NCBI GenBank assembly: GCA_052168355.1
Contig: JBQLZQ010000075.1
Span: 10,895 to 74,894, forward strand
Source of the DNA: JBQLZQ01 sp052168355
Lineage (GTDB): Bacteria > Pseudomonadota > Alphaproteobacteria > DSM-16000 > Inquilinaceae
Length of the DNA: 64,000 nt
Direction: 5' to 3'
The notes below the pieces were generated by a model that saw only the letters and a list, made by a program, of their open reading frames with translations, had not been told where the DNA came from and searched no databases. The position numbers and the translations under genes are program-made. Positions 54,882 through 62,294 of the stretch are shown here, one piece after another (positions within the stretch are counted from its first letter, which is position 1; each line of letters opens with the position of its first letter).

Positions 54882-55865
54882 TCAAGCGTCGCCAGCCGTC
54901 AATCGCGCGGCCGTGGTTTCGTCGATGATCAGGACATCGGCATAACCGCGCTCGAGCACCCCGCGCAGGATCGGCAATTTGTAGAGACCGCCGGACGCCA
55001 GGACGACGGTGTCGATGGTCCGCAGATCCTCCAGACCCAGGGAGATCACCCGCTGGTTGATCGAATGGTCGACAAGCTTGCCCTCCGCGTCGAGGAAATG
55101 CCCGAGCAGGTCGCCCACGGCCCCCGCCTCGCGCAGGGCCGAGACCTCGTCGGCGACCGCGGTGAGGCGGACCATCATCGACCGGTCGGTCAGGTCGCCG
55201 ACGCTGACAAAGGCAAGGTCGACCCGCCTGGCCTGGGCATAGATCTCCATCAGCACGTCCTGGGCCATGATGGTGTCGCGCGAGGCCGGCGTGGTCGCGA
55301 ATACGGGCGCGGCCAGGTAGTACCGATCGGCGTCGAACAGATCGGCGAAGCGCGACACGATCTCGAAGGTGTTGACGCCCGACCCGTGGGTCAGGCTGCC
55401 GATCAGGGAAACCACGGACAGCGCTCTCAGCTTTCGCCCCCGCACCGACCGTAGACTGAAGCGCAGGGTCCGGCCCCAGCCGATACCGATCGCCATGCCA
55501 TCGGCCAGGGCGTCGGACAGATAGTGCCCGGCGGCATGGCCGATGGCTTCCTGGATGGCCTGTTCGTCGTCGGCCGTGGGCACCACCACCGCTTCCTTCA
55601 ATCCGAAGCGCCGTTCGAGCGCGCGCTCCAGCCGCACGCATTCCGTCAGCTTCGAATTGATCCGGATCTGCACGATGCCGCTGTCGCGGCACATGGCCAG
55701 GATCCGGTTGACGCGCAGGCGGGTCAGCCCCAGCCGCTGGGCGATGGCTTTTTGGGTCAGGCCCTCGACGTGGTAATACCAGGCAATGCGAATCGCCAAC
55801 TGCTCATCGTGATCGGCGAACTTTGCCGGTTCTTCGATCTCGTCTCGCTGTGGGATGTCGCTCAT
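54882..55865 (-). CDS. SorC/DeoR-type sugar-binding transcriptional regulator
   Basis: A 327-residue regulator. N-terminal helix-turn-helix: IAWYYHVEGLTQKAIAQRLG and LTRLRVNRILAMCRDSGIVQ. The C-terminal sugar-phosphate-binding domain contains GIGWGRTLRFSLRSV and DTVVLASGGLYKLPILR. The start at 55865 is preferred; an upstream in-frame codon at 55994 would add an unsupported leader. It converges on the polyol cluster and probably controls it through a phosphorylated intermediate. Confidence 0.92.
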   Translation of the reverse strand: MSDIPQRDEIEEPAKFADHDEQLAIRIAWYYHVEGLTQKAIAQRLGLTRLRVNRILAMCRDSGIVQIRINSKLTECVRLERALERRFGLKEAVVVPTADDEQAIQEAIGHAAGHYLSDALADGMAIGIGWGRTLRFSLRSVRGRKLRALSVVSLIGSLTHGSGVNTFEIVSRFADLFDADRYYLAAPVFATTPASRDTIMAQDVLMEIYAQARRVDLAFVSVGDLTDRSMMVRLTAVADEVSALREAGAVGDLLGHFLDAEGKLVDHSINQRVISLGLEDLRTIDTVVLASGGLYKLPILRGVLERGYADVLIIDETTAARLTAGDA

Positions 55866-56078
55866 TGGCGCGGACGGCTCTCCGTGACGTATCTCATGAT
55901 CGACCTTAGCACAGACCAAAAAGGGTGCGTCTCCGGCAATGTGGACGACCCAGCGGCTTTCGTGCCGTTTACGGCCCTGAAACCCCAGGCGCATCGGCCG
56001 GCGGGCAAGGTCGGTCGGCCGTCGTTTTTCGGCCCTCCGTTCCCGAACTGTTAACCTTCTTCCGGTATCTCAAGAACC

Positions 56079-57041
56079 ATGGGACTTGCGCGATGGACAT
56101 TGGCCGTGGCGGTGCTGACCATGGTGTCGGCAGGCGGCCCGGCCTTGGCCGCCTGCGGTAACGGGACCGGCCCCCTGGCCGTGGGGTCCGATCGGTTCTC
56201 CTTGTCCTTTGCCCTGGATGCCAAGGGCGATTTCGGCCGGAATGCCGGCGATGGCGAAAACTGCCGGTATGTCCTGCCTCTCATGGATGCCGACCTCGAC
56301 ATAGAGCAGGTCGAGCCGGGCGAGGACGATCGGTCCCTGGGCGCGGGCGTTGTCGCCGAGATCGTTCCGATCAGGGCCGGATGGGGGGCCTTGGCCTTTC
56401 GCGGCGAACCCCGCATGCTGTGGAAGGACGGCCGGCCGGTCGGCGGCGACCTCGATTTCCGGACCGATCTGGCCCTGGATGCGCTTGGGGTCGACCTTGC
56501 CACCGGATGGCATGGCGGCGTGGCGCCCGGCGAAGGTACCGAGATCTTTGTCGAGGGCCGCAGCCGGCCGTTGCGGGTCATGGGGGCGTCGATGTCCCTG
56601 GCCGGTGTCTGGCGTCGCGCCGACAGCGATAATGACATCGCCCGGCATCACGGGGTTACCCTGATGATCGCCCGGGCCGGAATGAAGGCCGAGATCGGCC
56701 TGGCACGGATCGGCCGGTCGATCGGGGAGACGGCGGTTCAATTCTCCGCCGCGCTGGCCGGACTCCAGAACCGTTGGGGGGTGTTGCCCGAACGGCTGCA
56801 CATGAGTGTCGATGGCGCCGACGACGGATCTTCGCGCTATGGCGCCCGATGGGCGATCGCCGGGGGGCTGTTCGACCTGACCGCGGGGCGGACCGGCGTT
56901 GGACAGGGCATGGTCGATGCCACTTTTTCGCTTCGCTATGACCGGCAGCCGCTGTTCCCGGTCGACATGGCGGTCGGGGTTCACGCCGGACGCGGCGACA
57001 TGCGGGGCTCGGTCACGTTGCGCAGCGGCTTTACGTTCTAG
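56079..57041 (+). CDS. Exported protein of unknown function, possible outer-membrane barrel
   Basis: A 320-residue protein with Sec signal peptide ARWTLAVAVLTMVSAGGPAL to ALA, followed by ACGNGTGPLAVGSDRFS. The mature part alternates short hydrophobic strands with Gly/Asp turns and ends in GSVTLRSGFTF. A terminal Phe after alternating residues is typical of outer-membrane beta-barrels. I recognise no family. It converges on the sigma-54 activator and may or may not belong with that locus. Confidence 0.75.
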   Translation: MGLARWTLAVAVLTMVSAGGPALAACGNGTGPLAVGSDRFSLSFALDAKGDFGRNAGDGENCRYVLPLMDADLDIEQVEPGEDDRSLGAGVVAEIVPIRAGWGALAFRGEPRMLWKDGRPVGGDLDFRTDLALDALGVDLATGWHGGVAPGEGTEIFVEGRSRPLRVMGASMSLAGVWRRADSDNDIARHHGVTLMIARAGMKAEIGLARIGRSIGETAVQFSAALAGLQNRWGVLPERLHMSVDGADDGSSRYGARWAIAGGLFDLTAGRTGVGQGMVDATFSLRYDRQPLFPVDMAVGVHAGRGDMRGSVTLRSGFTF

Positions 57042-57100
57042 AAAAAGGCGGGGCTTGGGCTCGTGAAACGGCCCTGGTCGCTTTGCCGCCGGCGTCAACG

Positions 57101-58336
57101 TTACGCGGATGTCGGCAACTCGTACCTGTTGATCAGGCGGTACATCGTCGATCGGGAAATGCCCAAGGTTCGTGCTGCCGCGGTGACGTTGAACCCGCAG
57201 GTGCGCAGGGCATTCAATGTCGTCGCCGCTTCGGCATCGTGGCGGGCGTCATTGAGCCCGACGACCGTGGCCCCCGGCTTTTGGACCGGCGACGGAGGGT
57301 TCGCGATCTGCGGCGATGGGCCGACGGCGCCTCCTCCTTCACGAGCCAAAAGCGGAAAGTCGGCCCTGGTCAGCGATGGGCCATCAGCCATGACGATCGC
57401 GCGTCGCACGACGCTGATCAGCTCCCGAACGTTGCCGGGCCACGAATAGGCTCTCAACGCCGACATGGCGCCCGCGTCGATGGCCGGAAGCGGCTGATTG
57501 AGCTCCGCACTGGCGCGTCGAACGACATAGCGGATCAGGATATCGATATCTTCCTGCCGTTCGCGCAGCGGCGGCATCTGCAGGCGCAGGATATCGAGCC
57601 GGAAGAACAGGTCTTCCCGGAACCGGCCTTGGGCGACGGCCTTTTCCAGATCGACGTTGGTGGCGGCGACGACCCGGGTCCGCACCCGAATGGTGGCGGT
57701 GCCGCCGACCCTCTCTATGGTGCCTTCCTGAAGAAACCTTAGCAGGTGGGCCTGGGTCTCGAGGGGCAGATCGCCGATCTCGTCCAGGAACAGGGTGCCC
57801 CCGGCGGCCAGTTCGATCTTGCCGATGCGGCGGGACGAGGCGCCGGTAAAGGCCCCCTTTTCGTGGCCGAACAGTTCCGATGCGATCAGCGTCTCGGGAA
57901 TGGCGCCGCAGTTGACGGCAATGAACGGTCGCTTTGTTCCACCCGGATACTCCCCGCCGCTTCGTTCGTGAAGGGCGCGGGCAGCCATCTCCTTGCCGGT
58001 GCCGCTTTCGCCGGTGATCAGAACGGTCAGGGAGTTGGTGGCGAAGCGGCGGATGCAGTCGAAGACCCGCCGCATAGCAGGGCCCGTGCCGACCATGACC
58101 TCTTCGTCTTCCGGTGGTGTCCACTGCGGCGCGCGCGAGATCTCCTCAACCACCATCGCCCGGACCACCGGGTGTTCCCTGCTGGCCTTGAAAAGCGTTT
58201 TGGCAAGCCAGACCGGAGACTGCGCCGCGAGTTGTTCCAACGTCACACCGCCACAGTCTTTCGGGGAGGAGGAGCGGGACTTTCCCCCCACAACCGCACT
58301 CTTGGGCGGCTCATAACCATGATGCCGATACGACAA
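57101..58336 (-). CDS. Sigma-54-dependent transcriptional activator
   Basis: A 411-residue enhancer-binding protein. There is no receiver domain: residues 1-75 are a short N-terminal region of unknown role. The AAA+ domain has Walker A GESGTGKE (109-116), the sigma-54 contact loop GAFTGA (161-166), Walker B GGTLFLDEIGDL and AYSWPGNVRELISVVRRAIV. The C-terminal Fis-type helix-turn-helix includes NVTAAARTLGISRSTMYRL. The TTG start at 58336 follows AGGGGGA. Two strong sigma-54 promoters stand just downstream of its divergent start, before the small exported-protein genes, so it almost certainly controls them. Its lack of a receiver domain means a direct or unknown signal. Confidence 0.93.
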   Translation of the reverse strand: MSYRHHGYEPPKSAVVGGKSRSSSPKDCGGVTLEQLAAQSPVWLAKTLFKASREHPVVRAMVVEEISRAPQWTPPEDEEVMVGTGPAMRRVFDCIRRFATNSLTVLITGESGTGKEMAARALHERSGGEYPGGTKRPFIAVNCGAIPETLIASELFGHEKGAFTGASSRRIGKIELAAGGTLFLDEIGDLPLETQAHLLRFLQEGTIERVGGTATIRVRTRVVAATNVDLEKAVAQGRFREDLFFRLDILRLQMPPLRERQEDIDILIRYVVRRASAELNQPLPAIDAGAMSALRAYSWPGNVRELISVVRRAIVMADGPSLTRADFPLLAREGGGAVGPSPQIANPPSPVQKPGATVVGLNDARHDAEAATTLNALRTCGFNVTAAARTLGISRSTMYRLINRYELPTSA

Positions 58337-58772
58337 GCAATCCCCCTTGACTTGTTTGTCGGCGGCGTTGACGCCATCTTTTGGATTTTAATATTGAATC
58401 TTACTGATATATAGAATGGACCATGCCCAATGTCTTTGGTATTGCGTTATTGCCCACCATATTGTAATTATATTACAGTCTATTTTAACCAAATTTCAGA
58501 CGATGTCAAGTGAACTTGCTATGACGTCGATTTGCATGAGGTAAAAATGGTGTGGGAGGGATGGGATCGGCGCCGGGATCCTTGTATACTATCTATGGTT
58601 AGAATCGCGGCTTTGGGGCTGATTTTGGAATTGGCACGCGGGTTGCGTGCTTCCCTGGGCTAAGTCTTCGCTAGGGTAGATCGTCCTTTTGGGTAGTTCT
58701 TCCTCGGGATTGTAGAGGAGATGCGGCAGTCGAACGGTCCTGTGTGAAATTCGAAATGGTGCCGAGGCGACG
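58337..58772. other. AT-rich divergent regulatory region
   Basis: The 436-base interval between the sigma-54 activator and the first exported-protein gene is unusually AT-rich (58370-58510). It holds a sigma-54 promoter at 58632-58646. Enhancer sites for the activator should lie here, but no repeated palindrome could be picked out by eye. No gene is seen. Confidence 0.6.
58632..58646 (+). promoter_or_regulatory. Sigma-54 promoter 1
   Basis: TGGCACG-N4-TTGC is an exact match to the -24/-12 consensus. Expected start of transcription is about 12 bases after 58646, giving a leader of about 115 bases before the ATG at 58773. Confidence 0.88.
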
Positions 58773-59171
58773 ATGAACAAGGCGAAAAGCGCGTTAGGTA
58801 CGGGGTGCGAGCAAGTCATGACCAGCAGCGTTCAGAAGTTCCGGTTTCGGAGTCCGTTTAAGAATCGGTACCTAGGCCTCACGCTGGTGATCGCCTTAGC
58901 CATCGGCCTTTTTGCCGGCGGCGCCGCCTCAGCCAATGAAGCGGGAAACACCGCGCTGCAGGCGATGTGGCCGGCGCTCAGCGACGAGGCGTTGAGCCGC
59001 GCGCAAGGGACCGGTGCCGGTACAGTGCCCCTTCTCCGCCCCGATGGGTTGGAGGAAGTTGCCATCATCCTTTTCGATGACTTGAAGAGCCGCGTTCCTG
59101 TCACAGTCGGCGGCATCGGTCCCGGCGCTGGCAACGCGCAATCCTCGATCGGTTCTTCCACGCTCCATTAG
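58773..59171 (+). CDS. Small exported protein with degenerate double-glycine-type leader
   Basis: A 132-residue protein from a sigma-54 promoter. The N-terminus is basic for 33 residues, then a signal-type helix GLTLVIALAIGLFAGGAASA. After the predicted Sec cleavage comes ALSDEALSRAQGTGAG, which resembles a double-glycine leader (LSxEEL...GG) with Gly-Thr-Gly in place of Gly-Gly. The C-terminal part VGGIGPGAGNAQSSIGSSTL is Gly/Ser/Asn-rich. An alternative ATG lies at 58818. I recognise no family; it is probably a secreted or surface subunit of the C39/FapF-like locus. Confidence 0.75.
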   Translation: MNKAKSALGTGCEQVMTSSVQKFRFRSPFKNRYLGLTLVIALAIGLFAGGAASANEAGNTALQAMWPALSDEALSRAQGTGAGTVPLLRPDGLEEVAIILFDDLKSRVPVTVGGIGPGAGNAQSSIGSSTLH

Positions 59172-59774
59172 TCGGACCTGTCGTCCTTCAAGGGACGGGC
59201 TCTCCTGTCATCATTGAACAAGGGGGTTGAGTAATGGTCCTTTTTCCTCGGAGCGGCTGCGATTTGGCCAAAGGCCACGATCATTGAAGCGTGTCGCGAT
59301 GTGCCAGCTTTGCAACGCTCCGGCACATAGGATAACTCCTTTATAAATTGGCATTTCCGGCGCGTTCCGACGTGTCCTGTCTCAGGTCCGACACAGTGGA
59401 ACAACGACGGGACGGCCGCCCCGGAACCGTGCGCAAAGCGGTACGATCGCATCCATCTTCCTAAAAACGCACGAAGTTTTGAGTTCATCGTCTTCGGGCG
59501 CGGTTCGGACCCTGATCACTGGACCTCCCGTCCTGACCGCCTCTCTTCAAAGTCGGTTCACAAATACAAACTTATTTTCAATGGCTTAATCGAAAGATGC
59601 GGAAATGGCACGCCACTTGCTTCTGTTGTCCTGCACATCGGGACCGATCCTCCACAGCGAGATCGGGGACCCGGCGGCACAAGGGGGAAGCGGAGAGGGT
59701 TCCGGGGCGTGTCGCGCCGATCCGACCGTGACCCGTAACGGCACAGATGCCATCCATCCTGAGGAGGTTTTCCG
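59172..59774. other. 603-base intergenic region with second sigma-54 promoter
   Basis: Separates the first exported-protein gene from the next. It includes the sigma-54 promoter at 59606-59620 and its leader. A minus-strand frame (59168-59488) has no ribosome site and an unconvincing composition. Activator sites are expected upstream of 59606 but were not identified. Confidence 0.6.
59606..59620 (+). promoter_or_regulatory. Sigma-54 promoter 2
   Basis: TGGCACG-N4-TTGC followed by TT again fits the -24/-12 consensus exactly. The expected transcript would start near 59632 and run through the exported-protein, C39 peptidase and second leader-protein genes. Confidence 0.88.
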
Positions 59775-60146
59775 ATGACCAAGAGCATTCTTACGGGCGC
59801 GTCGGCCATGGCGCTGTTGATCGGCCTGGGCCTGGCCCCGGCCTACGCCAACCCGAGCGTGAGTGGTGACGACGCCTATGCATACGTCGACCTCACCACA
59901 GGTGACTTCGACGACAACGACGACGTCTACATCGAGAGCGACAACTATGCGGCCCTGGCGTCGAACGATTTGACTGCCTACGTCACGGATATCTACAACG
60001 AGGAATACTTCGATACCGGTGACCTGAATAGCGCCGACTTCCAGGATACAGCCGCTGGTGCGTTCGCCCAAGTGATCAATACGGGCCCCCAAAACGCCCA
60101 GAACGCGGCCAACTCCATTGCGGCCAACGCCGACATCAACTTCTAG
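59775..60146 (+). CDS. Small acidic exported protein, putative fibre subunit
   Basis: A 123-residue protein. Signal peptide TGASAMALLIGLGLAPAYA, cleaved before NPSVSG. The mature chain is very acidic (TTGDFDDNDDVYIESDNY) and rich in Asn, Ala and Tyr. It ends with AQVINTGPQNAQNAANSIAA then NADINF, an Asn/Gln/Ala pattern seen in amyloid-type subunits. It has no double-glycine motif. A strong ribosome site, GAGGAGG, and two stable hairpins just after the stop suggest very high expression. I recognise no named family. Confidence 0.82.
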   Translation: MTKSILTGASAMALLIGLGLAPAYANPSVSGDDAYAYVDLTTGDFDDNDDVYIESDNYAALASNDLTAYVTDIYNEEYFDTGDLNSADFQDTAAGAFAQVINTGPQNAQNAANSIAANADINF

Positions 60147-60166
60147 TCCGGAAGCCAAACACTCAA

Positions 60167-60189
60167 CCCGCCGGGCAGAACCCGGCGGG
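60167..60189 (+). terminator. Intercistronic hairpin 1
   Basis: CCCGCCGGG pairs perfectly with CCCGGCGGG around CAGAA, just after the stop of the acidic subunit gene. No T run. Confidence 0.55.
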
Positions 60190-60208
60190 ACCCACCCACC
60201 TTTAAGGT

Positions 60209-60238
60209 CCGGTGGGCGCAAACGCCCACCGGCTTCTT
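60209..60238 (+). terminator. Intercistronic hairpin 2 (terminator or attenuator)
   Basis: CCGGTGGGCG pairs perfectly with CGCCCACCGG around CAAA, followed by CTTCTTC. With the hairpin just upstream, it probably stabilises the abundant subunit message and lets only part of the transcription continue. Confidence 0.6.
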
Positions 60239-60299
60239 CAGGCGGATCCGACGCGCACTGGAGCGCCTCGGTCGTATGCAAAAAGGGGGAGAGCGATCA

Positions 60300-60671
60300 A
60301 TGTCGAACAAAATCCACGGCCCGATGCTTCTGGTGGCCGGTTTCACGCTCGCCATTGGCATGGCGGCGGAAGCGGCTCGTGCCGAAGATCCGTTCGCCGG
60401 CCTCGCCAGCCACAGCCTGACCGAAATTCAGATGGACGAGATGCGGGGTGGGGACGAGGCGGTAGACAGCTTCAACAAAACCGCGGAGGCAATGAACACC
60501 GTCACCGCCACCAATTCCGGGTCGATCGGGGGTGAGTCCTCAGCTGGCGAATTGTCCGTCGGAGGCGACGCCTTTGGGAATTTCGGCGGCATGAACACCT
60601 TCGTCATGAATACCGGCAATCTCAACAATCTGACCGCCACGGCATCCCTGTCCGTTGTGATGACCGAATAG
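60300..60671 (+). CDS. Exported protein with double-glycine leader
   Basis: A 123-residue protein. Sec signal LLVAGFTLAIGMAAEAARA is followed by a second leader DPFAGLASHSLTEIQMDEMR ending in Gly-Gly (residues 50-51), the motif cut by C39 peptidases. The proposed mature chain, starting DEAVDSFNK, is rich in Asn, Thr, Gly and Ser, with MNTFVMNTGNLNNLTATAS near its end, like a fibre or amyloid subunit. GGGGGAGAG precedes ATG 60300. A periplasmic C39 peptidase gene follows after 64 bases. Confidence 0.83.
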   Translation: MSNKIHGPMLLVAGFTLAIGMAAEAARAEDPFAGLASHSLTEIQMDEMRGGDEAVDSFNKTAEAMNTVTATNSGSIGGESSAGELSVGGDAFGNFGGMNTFVMNTGNLNNLTATASLSVVMTE

Positions 60672-60735
60672 GAAAGAGCGGCGGGGAAACCAAGGATTTC
60701 TGTCAACAAAACGTGGATCGATAAGGGGGAAGACG

Positions 60736-61458
60736 ATGACGGTCTGGCGCCGCCTGGCGGTCATGGCGATGACGGGGGGGACGATCCTGGGCGGAGTACT
60801 GGCCATACCGCCGGTCGCCCCAGCCGGAGAGATCTCGGTGGCCGGCTTTGCCGGCGGCACGTTCGGGGTCGGGATCACCAGCCTCAAGGAGCGGAAATGG
60901 GCCACCGTGATCCGTCAGGAATACGATTATAGCTGCGGCTCCGCCGCCGTGGCCACGCTGCTGACCTATCACTACGACGCGCCCACGGACGAAGCGACCG
61001 TCTTTGAGCGGATGTATCGGGACGGCGATCAGCCGAAGATCCAGCGCTTCGGATTTTCCATGCTCGACATGAAGCGGTACTTGGACGGCCTCGGCTACAA
61101 GGCCGACGGGTTCCGGGTGCCGTTCGAGGCGTTAGCGGAATTCGGCGTTCCGGTCATCACCCTGATCACCATCCGCGGCTACAAGCATTTCGTCGTGGTC
61201 AAGGGGGTTGAGAACGGCAAGGTTGTCGTCGGCGACCCGGCCCTCGGCCTTAAACGCATGCCTCAGGACGAGTTCATCGATAGCTGGGACGGCGTGATCC
61301 TGGCCGTGCGCAACAAGGCCCAGATTGGCAGGGCATCGTTCAACCAGGAACGGGACCGGCGCAACCTGCCTCCCGCTGCCCCCGTCGGAGAGGCGCTGCT
61401 TGGAGACAGCCTCTCCTCGTTCACCCTGATGCTGCCGGGCCGCGGTGAGTTCTATTGA
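60736..61458 (+). CDS. Periplasmic C39-family peptidase (FapD-like)
   Basis: A 240-residue stand-alone C39 peptidase with an N-terminal signal or anchor (VMAMTGGTILGGVLAI). The catalytic set is visible: Gln61 and Cys67 in RQEYDYSCGSAAVATLLTY, His151 in GYKHFVVVKG and Asp167 in VGDPALGLKRM. Unlike bacteriocin exporters it has no ABC or membrane domains, as in FapD of the Pseudomonas Fap amyloid operon. It lies between two genes whose products carry Gly-Gly leaders, the expected substrates. Activity in the periplasm after Sec export is inferred. Confidence 0.88.
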   Translation: MTVWRRLAVMAMTGGTILGGVLAIPPVAPAGEISVAGFAGGTFGVGITSLKERKWATVIRQEYDYSCGSAAVATLLTYHYDAPTDEATVFERMYRDGDQPKIQRFGFSMLDMKRYLDGLGYKADGFRVPFEALAEFGVPVITLITIRGYKHFVVVKGVENGKVVVGDPALGLKRMPQDEFIDSWDGVILAVRNKAQIGRASFNQERDRRNLPPAAPVGEALLGDSLSSFTLMLPGRGEFY

Positions 61459-61488
61459 ACCGGCGTTTCCGCGAAAAGGGGGGAAGTC

Positions 61489-62133
61489 ATGGTTTCAACG
61501 ATCACGGCCAATACGAGAGAGGGGCGGTATTATCCGCTTGTGGCGGCGGTTGCCGGGCTGATGGCAACGCTGTCGGCTGTGCTCAACCCCAGCTGGGGGG
61601 CGGAGCCCTATGCGGCCTTCGAGCCCCTTGCCATAGACGAGATGGAGAATTTGCGGGGCGGCTTCGTCACCGTCTTCGGAGCTACCGTCGCGTTCGGGGC
61701 CGAGGTGCGGACGCTGGTCGATGGCAACCTGGTGCTCCAGACCACACTGAACCAGACGCCGACCGGTCTGGTCCATAATGAAACCTATTCGCCGGGCGCG
61801 GTTCAGCCGGGTACGACGGTGATCCAGTTCGGCGGCGGCAACCCATCGTTGAGTTCGGTGGCGCCCAACCTGAGCGCATTCGACGGAACCGAAGGGCTGA
61901 TACTGACCGACGCCTCCGGCGTCACCACGACGCTCTATCAATTGGGTACCTCGGGCAGCGGTATCGTCAGCGGCATCGCCAATACGGCCTCCGGGCGGGA
62001 TGTCGAGCAGCATGTCAACGTGACCGTGACGCTGAGCGACTTCGGCGTTTTCGCGGACAATATGCGCCTTGAAACAATTCGGATGGGGATTGAGAATTCT
62101 TATTCCGAGTGGCGCGGCGCCACTGGCAACTAA
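61489..62133 (+). CDS. Exported protein with double-glycine leader (larger)
   Basis: A 214-residue protein. Signal-type segment YYPLVAAVAGLMATLSAVL, then EPYAAFEPLAIDEMENLRGG, ending in Gly-Gly at 57-58. The mature chain FVTVFGATVAFGAEVRTLVD and the rest alternate hydrophobic and Thr/Ser/Asn residues, with VNVTVTLSDFGVFADN near the C-terminus, suggesting beta-rich structure. The ribosome site is GGGGGGAAG. It is the last plus-strand gene of the sigma-54 unit and is followed by a clear terminator. Subunit or accessory role unknown. Confidence 0.82.
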   Translation: MVSTITANTREGRYYPLVAAVAGLMATLSAVLNPSWGAEPYAAFEPLAIDEMENLRGGFVTVFGATVAFGAEVRTLVDGNLVLQTTLNQTPTGLVHNETYSPGAVQPGTTVIQFGGGNPSLSSVAPNLSAFDGTEGLILTDASGVTTTLYQLGTSGSGIVSGIANTASGRDVEQHVNVTVTLSDFGVFADNMRLETIRMGIENSYSEWRGATGN

Positions 62134-62179
62134 AGGGCGGTACCCCCTTACCGCCGTCGGATTGCCAACGTCGCACAAG

Positions 62180-62213
62180 GACGGCCCGGACCGGACGGTC
62201 CGGGCCGTCTTTG
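62180..62213. terminator. Intrinsic terminator between convergent genes
   Basis: GACGGCCCGGACC pairs perfectly with GGTCCGGGCCGTC around GGAC and is followed by TTT. It ends the sigma-54 transcript; the symmetric stem could also serve the FapF-like gene from the other side. Confidence 0.82.
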
Positions 62214-62294
62214 TGGCGCACCGGAAATGGCGGACGGATCCTGGCGACGCCGTTTCTGGGCTGCCGTTGTTGGACTGATCGCCAGGCTCCGCGC

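Noticed and set aside
59168..59488. Minus-strand 106-codon frame in the sigma-54 spacer
   Set aside because: No ribosome site, no recognisable pattern, overlaps the upstream gene's end and faces the promoter region.
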